DNA from: a bacterium
GTDB taxonomy: Bacteria > Chloroflexota > Dormibacteria > Aeolococcales > Bog-877
Direction of reading: 5' to 3'
Length of the DNA: 64,000 nt
NCBI GenBank assembly: GCA_021791415.1
Contig: JAJYWQ010000050.1
Location: 1 to 64,000, forward strand
In this document: positions 1 to 7,641 of the stretch, piece by piece
Numbering within the stretch: the stretch's first letter is position 1
How the letters are laid out: every line of letters starts with the position of its first letter
Translations under genes and position numbers: made by a program
The notes under the pieces: model-generated
Database searches by the model: none
The model's input: only the letters and a program-made list of their open reading frames with translations
Told to the model about the DNA's origin: nothing

Positions 1-62
1 CTGCCCGTCGGGCCAATACCCGTGACCCGCGTCGGAGCCCGGCGCCCACCTGGGCCCTGAGC

Positions 63-1586
63 TCAGCTGAAGTCGACCCGCACGGTGAAGGAGCCGGTCA
101 CCGCGGGGAGGTCGACTGTGAGCAGGTGGGTTGCGGGGTCCAGCCGGGCGCGGGGTGCGGGGCCCGGGAGGGAGGTGCTGACGGTGTACCTGGTGAGGAA
201 GTGGGGCACCTCCACCACCAGCTGCCGCCCCCGGGTGGGGCCGGCTATCCCCAGATCGAGCACCTCGGTCGAAGGGTCATATGAGAGGGACACCAGCCCG
301 CCCGGGGTGGCCCTGGGGTAGGCGCGAGCGACCAACCTCAGGCGGGAGGGGTGCTTGACGAAGGCCCAGCTCCCTCCCTCGTTCCAGTCCCAGTAGGCCC
401 AGCCCAGACGGTAGGCGTCCAGCTCGTTCATCTCCCGCGCGATCCAGGCGTTGCCGGCGGTCCCGGGAGGGCCGCCCACCTCCCCCACCCAGGGAGCCGC
501 CCCGGCGGTCCGGGCCTGGCTCTCGAGCAGGCTGAGGGGAGCCCCGTACTGGGGGACGGGAGCCTGCCAGGGCGGCTCCAAGAGGGTCGCGAAGACGTGG
601 CTGGAGAAGACCTGGTTGGGATAGGGGATCCGCCCCACGTAGGTGGGGAGGCCGAAGTCCAGGGTCTGCTCCTCCATGTACATCTGTCGGGGCGCCACCC
701 GTGCCAGGGTCGATATCAGCCTCGCCTCGAAGGGGAGCAGGAACTTGGCCTCGAACACCCCGGGAGGGATGGGGAAGGGGTGCGGCTCGTTCCAGAGGTC
801 GAAGGCGGCCACCGCGGAGTCGTGGCTGAAGGCCCGGGCCAGGACCGTCCAGGCCTGGATCGCGTCCTCCTGCCACCCGCCCAGGTCGGCCCAGAAGATC
901 CCGTAGCTGGCGAGGACTCCGGGGGCGAGGTGGCGGTTCCAGGGGCTGCCTGAGGGGAAGCTGCGGGGGAGGAAGCCGGCGGTGAGCCAGCTGGGGGCCC
1001 CGTCGCCCCCGTAGTAGACGCTCCAGTCGATGTTGTGCATGTCGATGATGGAGTAAATCCCCTGCCCCGCCGCCTCCCCGACCACCTTCTCCAGGAGGTC
1101 CAGGTAGGCCCTGGAGAACCTCCCCGGCTGGGGCTCGAGCAGAGACCAGCTGATGGGGATGCGGATCACGTCGAACCCGTCCGCCGCCATCTCGGCGAAG
1201 TCCCGGGAGGTGGGGACCGGGCCTGGCCTCATGTCCTTCGCCTGGAGCAGCCCGGTGACGTTCATCCCCCGGAGGAGCACCTGGTCGCCCTCGCTGTTGA
1301 GGATCTCCCTGCCGTTGCTGTGGAGCCAGGGCAGCTTCGAGGTCGAGGGGAATCGGGTCGCCCGGAGAGCGGTGCGGGCACTCTTGGGATAGGTGGGATA
1401 GGAGTTCGGGATGACGGCGAAGCCGGCCAGGACCAGCGCCGCGAACAAGAACACGGTGGCGACTGCGAGGAGACAGCCACAGCAGCCCCGTCGGCAGCCC
1501 GTGAGGCAGCCCCTGGCGGGACGCGCTGGGGGGCCGGGATCCACCGGTAGGTCGGCGGGCGGCACCGGCGGGGAGCCGCCGCTCAT
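63..1586 (-). CDS. Membrane-anchored GH5-family glycoside hydrolase (endoglycoceramidase-like)
   Basis: A 507-residue retaining glycosidase of the GH5 fold. The proline-rich N-terminus (1-25) is followed by a cysteine cluster (C27, C31, C35, C36, C38) and one transmembrane helix (about 39-57), so the catalytic domain is extracytoplasmic. The acid/base is the Glu of the NEP motif (N266-E267-P268) and the nucleophile is probably E369 in GEVGG. A C-terminal beta domain (about 430-507) resembles the small all-beta domain of endoglycoceramidase-like GH5 enzymes. The ATG at 1586 was chosen because upstream codons in the same frame are low-complexity Arg/Gly sequence with no ribosome binding site. 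Substrate is unknown: a glycolipid or a beta-glucan is possible. Confidence 0.8.
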   Translation of the reverse strand: MSGGSPPVPPADLPVDPGPPARPARGCLTGCRRGCCGCLLAVATVFLFAALVLAGFAVIPNSYPTYPKSARTALRATRFPSTSKLPWLHSNGREILNSEGDQVLLRGMNVTGLLQAKDMRPGPVPTSRDFAEMAADGFDVIRIPISWSLLEPQPGRFSRAYLDLLEKVVGEAAGQGIYSIIDMHNIDWSVYYGGDGAPSWLTAGFLPRSFPSGSPWNRHLAPGVLASYGIFWADLGGWQEDAIQAWTVLARAFSHDSAVAAFDLWNEPHPFPIPPGVFEAKFLLPFEARLISTLARVAPRQMYMEEQTLDFGLPTYVGRIPYPNQVFSSHVFATLLEPPWQAPVPQYGAPLSLLESQARTAGAAPWVGEVGGPPGTAGNAWIAREMNELDAYRLGWAYWDWNEGGSWAFVKHPSRLRLVARAYPRATPGGLVSLSYDPSTEVLDLGIAGPTRGRQLVVEVPHFLTRYTVSTSLPGPAPRARLDPATHLLTVDLPAVTGSFTVRVDFS

Positions 1587-1913
1587 CGGCGTGCGCCCCG
1601 AGCCGCGGGCGCCCGGGCGGGACTCACTGCCGCGACCTCGCGCCCTTTTTTCCGCACCGCACGCGCGCTCCGTTCCCGTGGTTGCCCGCCGACGTTGCCG
1701 GCGGGCTAGATGATGGCGCTGGGGACAGCTGTTGTCCACCCGTGTCCCGGACCGCACCTCGCCCCACATCGACATCCGGCGCCCCAGGGAGGCATCCGCC
1801 GCGACGGACCGCCGATCGGGTGGTCGGGTCGAGTGGCCGCCGTCAGCGGGGTCGGCCGCCCCCAGCTGCAAGCGTCGGGGCCGCCGTCCCGGGAGGGCCC
1901 TCGCTGACCCCGG
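1587..1913. other. Intergenic stretch with one hairpin
   Basis: 327 nt between the glycosidase start and the end of the ABC permease gene. No gene is supported. The only structure seen is a perfect 8-bp inverted repeat with a 7-nt loop (arms 1684-1691 and 1699-1706), about 100 nt upstream of the glycosidase start on its strand, so it could be a 5' leader hairpin. Confidence 0.4.
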
Positions 1914-2951
1914 TCAGGTGAATCGGCGCCGAAGTCCCCAGTAGGCAAGCCCGCCGAGGGCAAGCGCCGCGACGATGAATACCCCCATCTCCAGCCACTG
2001 GAACGGCCAGAAGCGACTTCCCGGCTGGAAGCTGGCCACGGTGTGGTAGGTCAGGGACAGCTTGCGAACGCAGGCGGCGTGGATCGACATTATCTGGGCC
2101 GGGGTCGGCGGCTCCCCGCCGAGGTGGGCGTAGCCGGAACAGATCCGAATGAACTCCTTACCGGTGAGCGCACGGTTCGCTCTGTCGACCAGCGCGGTCG
2201 ACAGCACCCAAGCGTTGCGGATCACCACTGGGGGCGCGGTTAGCGAGTAGGTGCCGGAGGGCGCCGAGAGCTGCAGGCTGCCGAAGCCGGTGGTCAGGAG
2301 CGAGAAGGACCGATGCACCGGCACCGCGAAATTGGGGCGCATCCAGTTCTCCACCGCGAGGCGGGCCGCCACGAAGCCCACGAGCGTGATCGCCATGGCA
2401 GGGACCGTCCGGCGGGCCAGGACACCGGCGGCCACCCCAAGTGCGAAGGCAAACAGCGTGTACCCGATCGGCGCCACCCCGTGCCAGCTGAACACGCCCG
2501 GGGAGAAGCGGTCCTGCTTCACGGCGTCGAGAGGGCCCGCCCACCAGTCGAGCATCCAGATCAGAAGCCCGGTGAGCGCCACGGCCGCCAGCCCCACCAC
2601 GGCCAGCTTGGTCGCGAGCCAGCGCCGCCTTGTGACGCTCTGGGTCCAGGCCAGACGGTAGGTGCCGCTCTCCAACTCGCTGGCGATGAGGGGGGCGCCG
2701 AAGAAGAGCCCGAGCAGCGCGGGCGTGATGATCCCGATCACCGGCAGCAGCACCTGCAGCTGGGGATACTCGGTGAACACCGGATTGGGCGCGGTCTGGC
2801 AGTCTCCCACCGCCCTGCAGGCACGCTGGAACGCGTCGTTCACCTCCGCCAGGTGAGGGCCGGTCAGGGTGATCACCAGCGCCAGGGCGGCGAGGGCGGC
2901 GCAGCCGATGATCGCCCCGGTTCGGAACTGGCGCAGGGTCAGGCGGATCAC
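1914..2951 (-). CDS. ABC-2 type transporter permease
   Basis: A 345-residue integral membrane protein with an N-terminal helix (about 13-32), a large extracytoplasmic segment, a cluster of helices between about 70 and 195, and a final helix near 315-340. This topology and the S-x-L-E-S-G-T-Y-R-L segment after the second helix are typical of ABC-2 permeases that work with a separate ATPase. It starts at GTG overlapping the stop of the ATPase gene (GTGA), so the two are translationally coupled. It is the last gene of the GntR-ATPase-permease operon. The exported substrate cannot be read from sequence; YtrA-linked exporters often relate to cell-envelope stress. Confidence 0.85.
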   Translation of the reverse strand: MIRLTLRQFRTGAIIGCAALAALALVITLTGPHLAEVNDAFQRACRAVGDCQTAPNPVFTEYPQLQVLLPVIGIITPALLGLFFGAPLIASELESGTYRLAWTQSVTRRRWLATKLAVVGLAAVALTGLLIWMLDWWAGPLDAVKQDRFSPGVFSWHGVAPIGYTLFAFALGVAAGVLARRTVPAMAITLVGFVAARLAVENWMRPNFAVPVHRSFSLLTTGFGSLQLSAPSGTYSLTAPPVVIRNAWVLSTALVDRANRALTGKEFIRICSGYAHLGGEPPTPAQIMSIHAACVRKLSLTYHTVASFQPGSRFWPFQWLEMGVFIVAALALGGLAYWGLRRRFT

Positions 2952-3838
2952 CGGGCTTCCGCCAACTTCGGCCGGCGGGCGTCTGCGGCGGCGCGGGCCA
3001 TGTAGGCGAGCACCAGGTCTTCGAGGCCCATCCGCTCCACGGTCCAGGAGGGGTCCAGCACCTGGGCGGAGGTCCGGACTACGAACGTGCTCTGCCGGTC
3101 GGTGTGGTCCTCGACAATCACCTGCTGGTCACCTGGCAGACGCCCGCGATCTCGGCGCGGGCCGGTGAGCCGGTAGTGGGTGGCAACCAAGTCCTCGATG
3201 TCGCCGGCGACTCGGACCCGGGACCCCACCAGCACGATCAGGTAGTCGCACACCCTCTCGAGGTCGGAGACGAGGTGGGAGGAGAAGATGACGGTGGCCG
3301 CCTGCTCCACCACGACCTGCATCAGGTCCTGGAGGAACTCCCGCCGGGCGAGGGGATCCAGGCTCGCGATGGGCTCGTCGAGCACCAGCAGCTCCGGCCG
3401 TTTGGCAACCGCCAGGGTGAGGGCCAGCTGGGCACGCTGACCGCCCGAGAGCCGGCCGGCCTTCTGGTTCGGGTCGAGCCCGAGGCCGGCGACGCGGTCG
3501 GCGGCGAGCTCGGTGTCCCAGGTCGGGTTCATCCAGGCGCCCAGCCGCAGGTGGTCTCGGACAGACATCCCGGCGTACACCGGGGCGTCCTGGGCCACGA
3601 ACCCGATGCGGGCCAACTGGGCCGGCGAGGCGCCGGGGCGCGCGCCGAGGACGCGCATCGACCCGGAGGTGGGCTGCAGGAGGCCGACTGCCAGGTGGAG
3701 GAACGTGGTCTTGCCGGCCCCGTTGGGTCCGACCAGCCCGACAACCTTGCCCGAAGGGATGGCCAGCGAACACTCCGAGAGGGCCCAGTTCTGACCGTAG
3801 CGCTTGCCGAGGCCGGCAGCTTCGATGACCGCGGTCAC
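2948..3838 (-). CDS. ABC transporter ATP-binding protein
   Basis: A 296-residue nucleotide-binding subunit. It shows Walker A (GPNGAGKTT, about 38-46), the Q-loop (FVAQD), the ABC signature LSGGQ (about 133-137) and Walker B followed by Glu (LLVLDEP, about 154-160), with the H-loop SSH downstream. The C-terminal 80 residues form the regulatory extension usual in ABC-2 type ATPases. Start is GTG overlapping the gntR stop by 4 nt; the gene's own stop overlaps the permease start. Together with the permease it should form an exporter controlled by the upstream GntR protein. Confidence 0.92.
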   Translation of the reverse strand: MTAVIEAAGLGKRYGQNWALSECSLAIPSGKVVGLVGPNGAGKTTFLHLAVGLLQPTSGSMRVLGARPGASPAQLARIGFVAQDAPVYAGMSVRDHLRLGAWMNPTWDTELAADRVAGLGLDPNQKAGRLSGGQRAQLALTLAVAKRPELLVLDEPIASLDPLARREFLQDLMQVVVEQAATVIFSSHLVSDLERVCDYLIVLVGSRVRVAGDIEDLVATHYRLTGPRRDRGRLPGDQQVIVEDHTDRQSTFVVRTSAQVLDPSWTVERMGLEDLVLAYMARAAADARRPKLAEAR

Positions 3839-4227
3839 GCTACCCCCTCCGCCTGAAAGGATCGAACGACGTCGCGAAAGAGCGCCTCGATGCTCTCGTC
3901 ATCGAGGCCTGCGCTCCGCGCCCTCTCCAGCCAGCGCCTGAGCTCGAGGCGGAGGGGCCCGTGGGCGGCGAGCGACTCGTCGGCCAGGGTCCTCAGGACG
4001 AAGGTGCCGATACCCGGGCGGGCGGCCACCAGGCCCAGGTTCTCCAGCTCCTTGTAGGCCTTGAGGACCGTATTCGGATTGATGGCCAGGGTGCCAACCA
4101 CCTCTCTCACCGTCGGCAGCTGGTCGCCGGCCTCGAGCAGACCGAGCCGCAGCGCCTGGCGCACCTGGTGGACGATCTGCTGGTACGGCGCGACCCCCGA
4201 ACGGACGTCGAGGTGGAAGGATATCAC
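3835..4227 (-). CDS. GntR-family transcriptional regulator (YtrA subfamily)
   Basis: A 130-residue repressor-like protein: a winged-helix GntR domain (about 10-75, with P-Y-Q-Q-I-V and a recognition helix around N-P-N-T-V-L-K-A-Y) and a short C-terminal helical tail (about 80-130) rather than a large effector domain. That size and the linkage to an ABC exporter are diagnostic of the YtrA subfamily. It is the first gene of the operon, starts at GTG 4227 behind a weak CTGGAG site, and is preceded by an inverted repeat over the promoter, so autorepression with ligand- or stress-induced release is likely. Confidence 0.9.
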   Translation of the reverse strand: MISFHLDVRSGVAPYQQIVHQVRQALRLGLLEAGDQLPTVREVVGTLAINPNTVLKAYKELENLGLVAARPGIGTFVLRTLADESLAAHGPLRLELRRWLERARSAGLDDESIEALFRDVVRSFQAEGVA

Positions 4228-4247
4228 TCGATACTCCAGTTAACTAG

Positions 4248-4269
4248 GTGTTCTAGCGTACTAGCACAC
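4248..4269 (-). promoter_or_regulatory. Inverted-repeat operator of the GntR/ABC operon
   Basis: Read on the minus strand, GTGTGCTAG-N4-CTAGAACAC: two 9-bp arms that match at 8 of 9 positions when one is reverse-complemented. It begins 21 nt upstream of the gntR start and overlaps the -10 element and probable transcription start, the expected place for a YtrA-type repressor site. Assignment to this regulator is inference from position and symmetry. Confidence 0.75.
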
Positions 4270-4296
4270 TATATCTCCACACTGCCCGGGTGTCAA
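4268..4296 (-). promoter_or_regulatory. Sigma-70 type promoter of the GntR/ABC operon
   Basis: On the minus strand a perfect -35 TTGACA (4291-4296) and a -10 TATAGT (4268-4273) are separated by exactly 17 bp. Transcription should begin near 4261, inside the inverted-repeat operator, giving a leader of about 34 nt before the GTG start. Confidence 0.8.
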
Positions 4297-4791
4297 GGGC
4301 GCGTTCGGCCACGGTGTCCCGGCTGTGGCCTCTGCCCCCACGTGGGCACCCTGACCGGGTTCGCGGTCGGCGGCCGGAGCCGCGAGCGAGCGGTACGACG
4401 TACCCCGGCCATCGTTGATCACTTGGGAAGCGCGTCCTCCGTGATCGTTGAGTCTGGAAGAGATGACAAGTTGAGAGGGGGGGTCGCAGCCACGGTCGGG
4501 CACCTTGGAAGGCGCCCAGAGCGGCGGGCACGGAGGCCGGGCGGCGTTCGACCTGGGTCCTGAGGGCAAGGGGGCTGCCCGTGGTGTTGAGGGTGAGCGG
4601 AGGCCGGATCCTGGCCGGGGCCGCGTCATCGCTGTTCAGGACCCGGTGCAGGAGGTGGGGGCCGATCGTGGTGCAGGTGGACCTGGTTGCCCGCCGACTC
4701 CAAGGCGGTCAGCTTCATCACCGGGTGAAATGCGGCACTCGGGCCCGCTCGCCACCGCCGCGCTCAACCCGGCCCTCGCCGTGCCCGGCGC
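4297..4791. other. Gene-free stretch
   Basis: About 495 nt between the gntR promoter and the end of the ECF41 gene. All open frames are Pro/Arg/Gly-rich without recognisable similarity or start signals. A 6-bp inverted repeat (GATCAC/GTGATC near 4416-4446) is the only structure noticed. No gene is called. Confidence 0.4.
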
Positions 4792-5751
4792 TCAGCTGGC
4801 GTCCGGCTGGTCCCTCACCGGACCCATTAGCTCGCCGAGATTCACGACGGGCCCTAGGTGACGCAGCTTGTCCGGATTGACTACGGAGCGGATGGCTGTC
4901 ACTGACCCCTGCGCGATCTCGAGGGCCACGACCGCCGCCACCCGTCCGGCCGGGTCCACGACCACCGCGCCCGGCTCCCCGTTGACCTGCTCCAGTCGGA
5001 GGCCCAGCTCCAGTCTGGCCGCCAAGCGGGCCAGGCCAAGCAGGAAGCGGGCCACCCGCTGCCGCCCCGTGGCCGGCTCGGCCAGCGCCGGTGCCTGGCC
5101 GCCACCGTCGCCGATCATGGTGACGTCGGCGGCCAGCACCGCCATCAGGTCATCGACGTTCCCCGCTTGCAGTGCGGTGAAGAAGCGCCCCGCCAACTCC
5201 GCTTGTGCGGCCGGGGCGATCTGGAAGCGCCGCCGCCCGCCTTCGACGTGACGCCGCGCCCGGACGGCGATCTGGCGGACGTTGGCCTCAGACTTGCCGA
5301 CCATCGCGGCGATCTCCTGGTGGCCGTAAGCGAACACCTCGCGCAGCAGGAAGACGGCTCGCTCGACCGGTGAGAGCCGCTCCAGCAGGAGCAGGAAGGC
5401 CATGGAGAGCGATTCGTTCAGCTCCGCGTACCTCTCCACCTGGCTGTCCGCGCTCAGGACCGGCTCGGGCAGCCATTGCCCGACGTACTGCTCCCGGCGG
5501 GAGCGTGCGGAGCGGAGCTGGTCGATGGCGAGGCGGGTGGTGACGGTGACCAAGTACGCCTTGGGGGAGCTGACCGCCTCCTTCTCGCTTCCGCCGACGG
5601 CGCGGTGGTAGCGGAGGAACGCCTCCTGCACGATGTCCTCGGCCTCGGCGACGCTGCCCAGCATCCGGTAGGCGATGGCAAAGAGCAGTGGGCGGGTGCG
5701 CTCGAAGACCTCGGCAGTGGCGGAGGCGCTGAGTGCGGTGGCTCTCTCCAT
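4792..5751 (-). CDS. ECF41-family RNA polymerase sigma factor (SigJ-like) with SnoaL-like C-terminal domain
   Basis: A 319-residue ECF sigma factor: region 2 (about 15-85), region 4 (about 125-180), and a SnoaL-like extension (about 185-300). The hallmark ECF41 motifs are present: WLPEP in the linker (93-97), DGGG (215-218) and NPDKL (292-296). In this family the fused C-terminal domain regulates the sigma factor in place of a separate anti-sigma protein. The gene is divergent from an NAD-dependent epimerase, the usual ECF41 partner class (carboxymuconolactone decarboxylase, oxidoreductase or epimerase). A candidate ECF41 promoter lies between them. Start ATG at 5751. Confidence 0.93.
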   Translation of the reverse strand: MERATALSASATAEVFERTRPLLFAIAYRMLGSVAEAEDIVQEAFLRYHRAVGGSEKEAVSSPKAYLVTVTTRLAIDQLRSARSRREQYVGQWLPEPVLSADSQVERYAELNESLSMAFLLLLERLSPVERAVFLLREVFAYGHQEIAAMVGKSEANVRQIAVRARRHVEGGRRRFQIAPAAQAELAGRFFTALQAGNVDDLMAVLAADVTMIGDGGGQAPALAEPATGRQRVARFLLGLARLAARLELGLRLEQVNGEPGAVVVDPAGRVAAVVALEIAQGSVTAIRSVVNPDKLRHLGPVVNLGELMGPVRDQPDAS

Positions 5752-5793
5752 CGGGGAGCGAGTCTATCTGTGGCCAACGCCCGCCGGTGGTGA

Positions 5794-5819
5794 GTCACAA
5801 CCCGGCCCCTCATCTCGTC
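5794..5819 (+). promoter_or_regulatory. Candidate ECF41-dependent promoter
   Basis: GTCACA (5794-5799) and CGTC (5816-5819) are separated by 16 nt, close to the published ECF41 pattern TGTCACA...CGTC as I recall it; only the leading T differs (A here). It points at the epimerase gene and sits about 40 nt before its start codon. Confidence 0.7.
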
Positions 5820-5857
5820 TCGGTTGCAGATGGCGGCAACTGGAGGAGGAGTGACTG

Positions 5858-6829
5858 ATGAGGGTCTTCGTGGCAGGAGGCAGCGGTGTGGTGGGCCAGC
5901 ATCTGATCCCCATCCTGGTGGCGCGTGGTCACTCCGTGGTCGCTCTGACCAGGCGCGCCGAGAGGGCGGACCAGCTCCAGGGTCTGGGAGCGGAGCCGGC
6001 GGTCGCCGATGCGCTGGACCGGGACGCGATCTTGGCCGCGGTGACCCGCGCCCGGCCGGAGGTGGTCATCCACGAGCTCACGGCGCTCAAGGGGCTGGGC
6101 GACTTCCGGCACCTCGACCGCACCTTCGGACCGACCAACCGGCTCCGAACTGAGGGCACTGACATCCTGCTGGCCGCGGCTATGGGGGCCGGTTCGGCCC
6201 GCTTCATCGCCCAGAGTTACGCCGGCTGGCCCTTCGCCCGAGAGGGCGGACCGGTCAAGAGGGAGGAGGACCCGCTGGACCCCACGCCGCCACGGGAGGC
6301 GCGGCAAAGTTTGGCCGCCATCCGGTACCTCGAGACGGCGGTGCTGCAGTCGCCAGACCTTGAGGGGCTGGTACTTCGATACGGTGGCCTCTACGGCCCC
6401 GGCACCTCTGTCGCACCCGGCGGAGAACAGTTCGAGGACCTCCGGCGCCGACGGTTTCCAATTGTGGGCAGCGGCGCGGGGGTGTGGTCGTTCGTGCACG
6501 TCGGCGACGCGGCGATGGCCACCGCCCTGGCCGTCGAGCGCGGCGCCCCCGGCGTCTACAACATCGTAGACGACGATCCGGCGCCGGTCGCCGAGTGGCT
6601 GCCAGAACTGGCGCGAGCCATCGGTGCCCCCCCGCCCCGACACGTTCCCATCTGGTTGGGACGCCTGCTGGGCGGCGAGTTCGTGGTCACGGTGATGACC
6701 GAGGCTCGTGGCGCCTCCAATGCCAAGGCGAAGCGCGACCTCGGCTGGGCGCCGAGCCAGCCATCGTGGCGTGGCGGCTTCGCCGCCCTGGCGGCACCCG
6801 GCGCCATGGAGCAGAGAGCGGCCCATTGA
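5858..6829 (+). CDS. NAD-dependent epimerase/dehydratase family protein (ECF41 target)
   Basis: A 323-residue atypical short-chain dehydrogenase of the epimerase family. The N-terminal Rossmann motif G-G-S-G-V-V-G (residues 7-13) binds NAD(P). The substrate-binding half includes Y-A-G-W-P and a Y-G-G-L-Y-G-P segment typical of nucleoside-diphosphate-sugar epimerase relatives; the usual YxxxK catalytic pair is not clearly conserved, so reductase or isomerase activity is equally possible. A strong ribosome binding site (GGAGGAG) precedes ATG 5858. It is divergently arranged with the ECF41 sigma factor, and the intergenic promoter suggests it is that factor's target. Confidence 0.85.
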   Translation: MRVFVAGGSGVVGQHLIPILVARGHSVVALTRRAERADQLQGLGAEPAVADALDRDAILAAVTRARPEVVIHELTALKGLGDFRHLDRTFGPTNRLRTEGTDILLAAAMGAGSARFIAQSYAGWPFAREGGPVKREEDPLDPTPPREARQSLAAIRYLETAVLQSPDLEGLVLRYGGLYGPGTSVAPGGEQFEDLRRRRFPIVGSGAGVWSFVHVGDAAMATALAVERGAPGVYNIVDDDPAPVAEWLPELARAIGAPPPRHVPIWLGRLLGGEFVVTVMTEARGASNAKAKRDLGWAPSQPSWRGGFAALAAPGAMEQRAAH

Positions 6830-7016
6830 GCGACCTTGCACGGCCGGGCGCACAGCCCGGAGCCCGCCCGCCCGGCCGCCAAGGGGGCGGCAGCCGCGCC
6901 GCCGGGCGAGGGCCCAGCTCCCTCGCTGCCGATCTCCGCAGGCCGCCTCTCGGTGTCATTCCTAGTTGAGGGAGCGATCCCCCAGGGTGCGATTCTCGCT
7001 GAGGCAATGCGAACTG
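6830..7016. other. Gene-free stretch before the cox-like operon
   Basis: The 313 nt between the epimerase and coxS hold no supported gene. This upstream part is GC-rich and featureless; the downstream part carries the promoter and a leader of about 90 nt described separately. Confidence 0.4.
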
Positions 7017-7045
7017 TTGCCAACCTCTTCGCAGTGGACCATACT
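7017..7045 (+). promoter_or_regulatory. Probable promoter of the molybdenum hydroxylase operon
   Basis: TTGCCA (7017-7022) and CATACT (7040-7045) are spaced by 17 bp. Transcription would start near 7052, leaving a leader of about 90 nt before coxS with potential for short hairpins (for example around 7076-7098). No upstream activator site was recognised. Confidence 0.5.
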
Positions 7046-7142
7046 TCGACCGGCAAGCTGCCGGGGGCCTGGGGGGTCTGGCTCTTCACCAGAGACGCCC
7101 ACAGGGCTGGCCAGTTCGGCACCCGTCGCACGGAGGGTTCTC

Positions 7143-7637
7143 ATGGGACAGACTCTGCGGGTCACGGTGAACGGGGAGGCGCGCACTGACGAGGTCGAGC
7201 CGCGCCTCCTCCTGGTGCATTACCTGCGCGAGACATGCGGGCTGACCGGCACCCACGTGGGCTGCGACACCAGCCAGTGCGGCGCCTGCACGGTGCTCCT
7301 GGACGGGGCGGCTGTCAAGTCGTGCAACATGCTGGCGCTGCAGGCGGACGGCGCCGAGATCACCACCATCGAGGGGCTGGCCCCCGAGGGAGGGCTGCAC
7401 CCCCTCCAGACCGCCTTCTGGGAGAACCACGGGCTGCAGTGCGGCTACTGCACACCTGGGTTCATCATGGCGGCCGCGGCGCTCCTGGCGGAGAACCACG
7501 ACCCCTCCGATGAGGAGATCGGGAGAGGGCTGGAGGGGAACCTCTGCCGGTGCACCGGCTACGTCAACATCCGCAAGGCCGTGAGGGCGGCGGCCCAGGC
7601 GATGCGTGAGGGGGCCACGGCCCCCATCGGAGGGTAG
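7143..7637 (+). CDS. coxS: Molybdenum hydroxylase small subunit, [2Fe-2S] protein (CoxS-like)
   Basis: A 164-residue iron-sulfur subunit that passes electrons from the molybdenum centre to FAD. Both clusters are complete: the plant-ferredoxin type site (C41, C46, C49, C61) and the C-terminal site (C100, C103, C135, C137 in CGYC and CRCTGY). ATG 7143 with an AGGG ribosome site 7 nt upstream was chosen over an earlier in-frame ATG whose extension has no family match. First gene of an S-L-M-D-E-F order, the arrangement of form II-type (putative) CO dehydrogenases; form I operons are usually M-S-L. Confidence 0.95.
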   Translation: MGQTLRVTVNGEARTDEVEPRLLLVHYLRETCGLTGTHVGCDTSQCGACTVLLDGAAVKSCNMLALQADGAEITTIEGLAPEGGLHPLQTAFWENHGLQCGYCTPGFIMAAAALLAENHDPSDEEIGRGLEGNLCRCTGYVNIRKAVRAAAQAMREGATAPIGG

Positions 7638-7641
7638 GGGA

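Noticed and set aside
63-1871. A longer start for the GH5 protein at 1871
   Set aside because: The additional 95 residues are Arg/Gly/Pro-rich with no ribosome site and no membrane signal; the ATG at 1586 gives a normal anchored enzyme.
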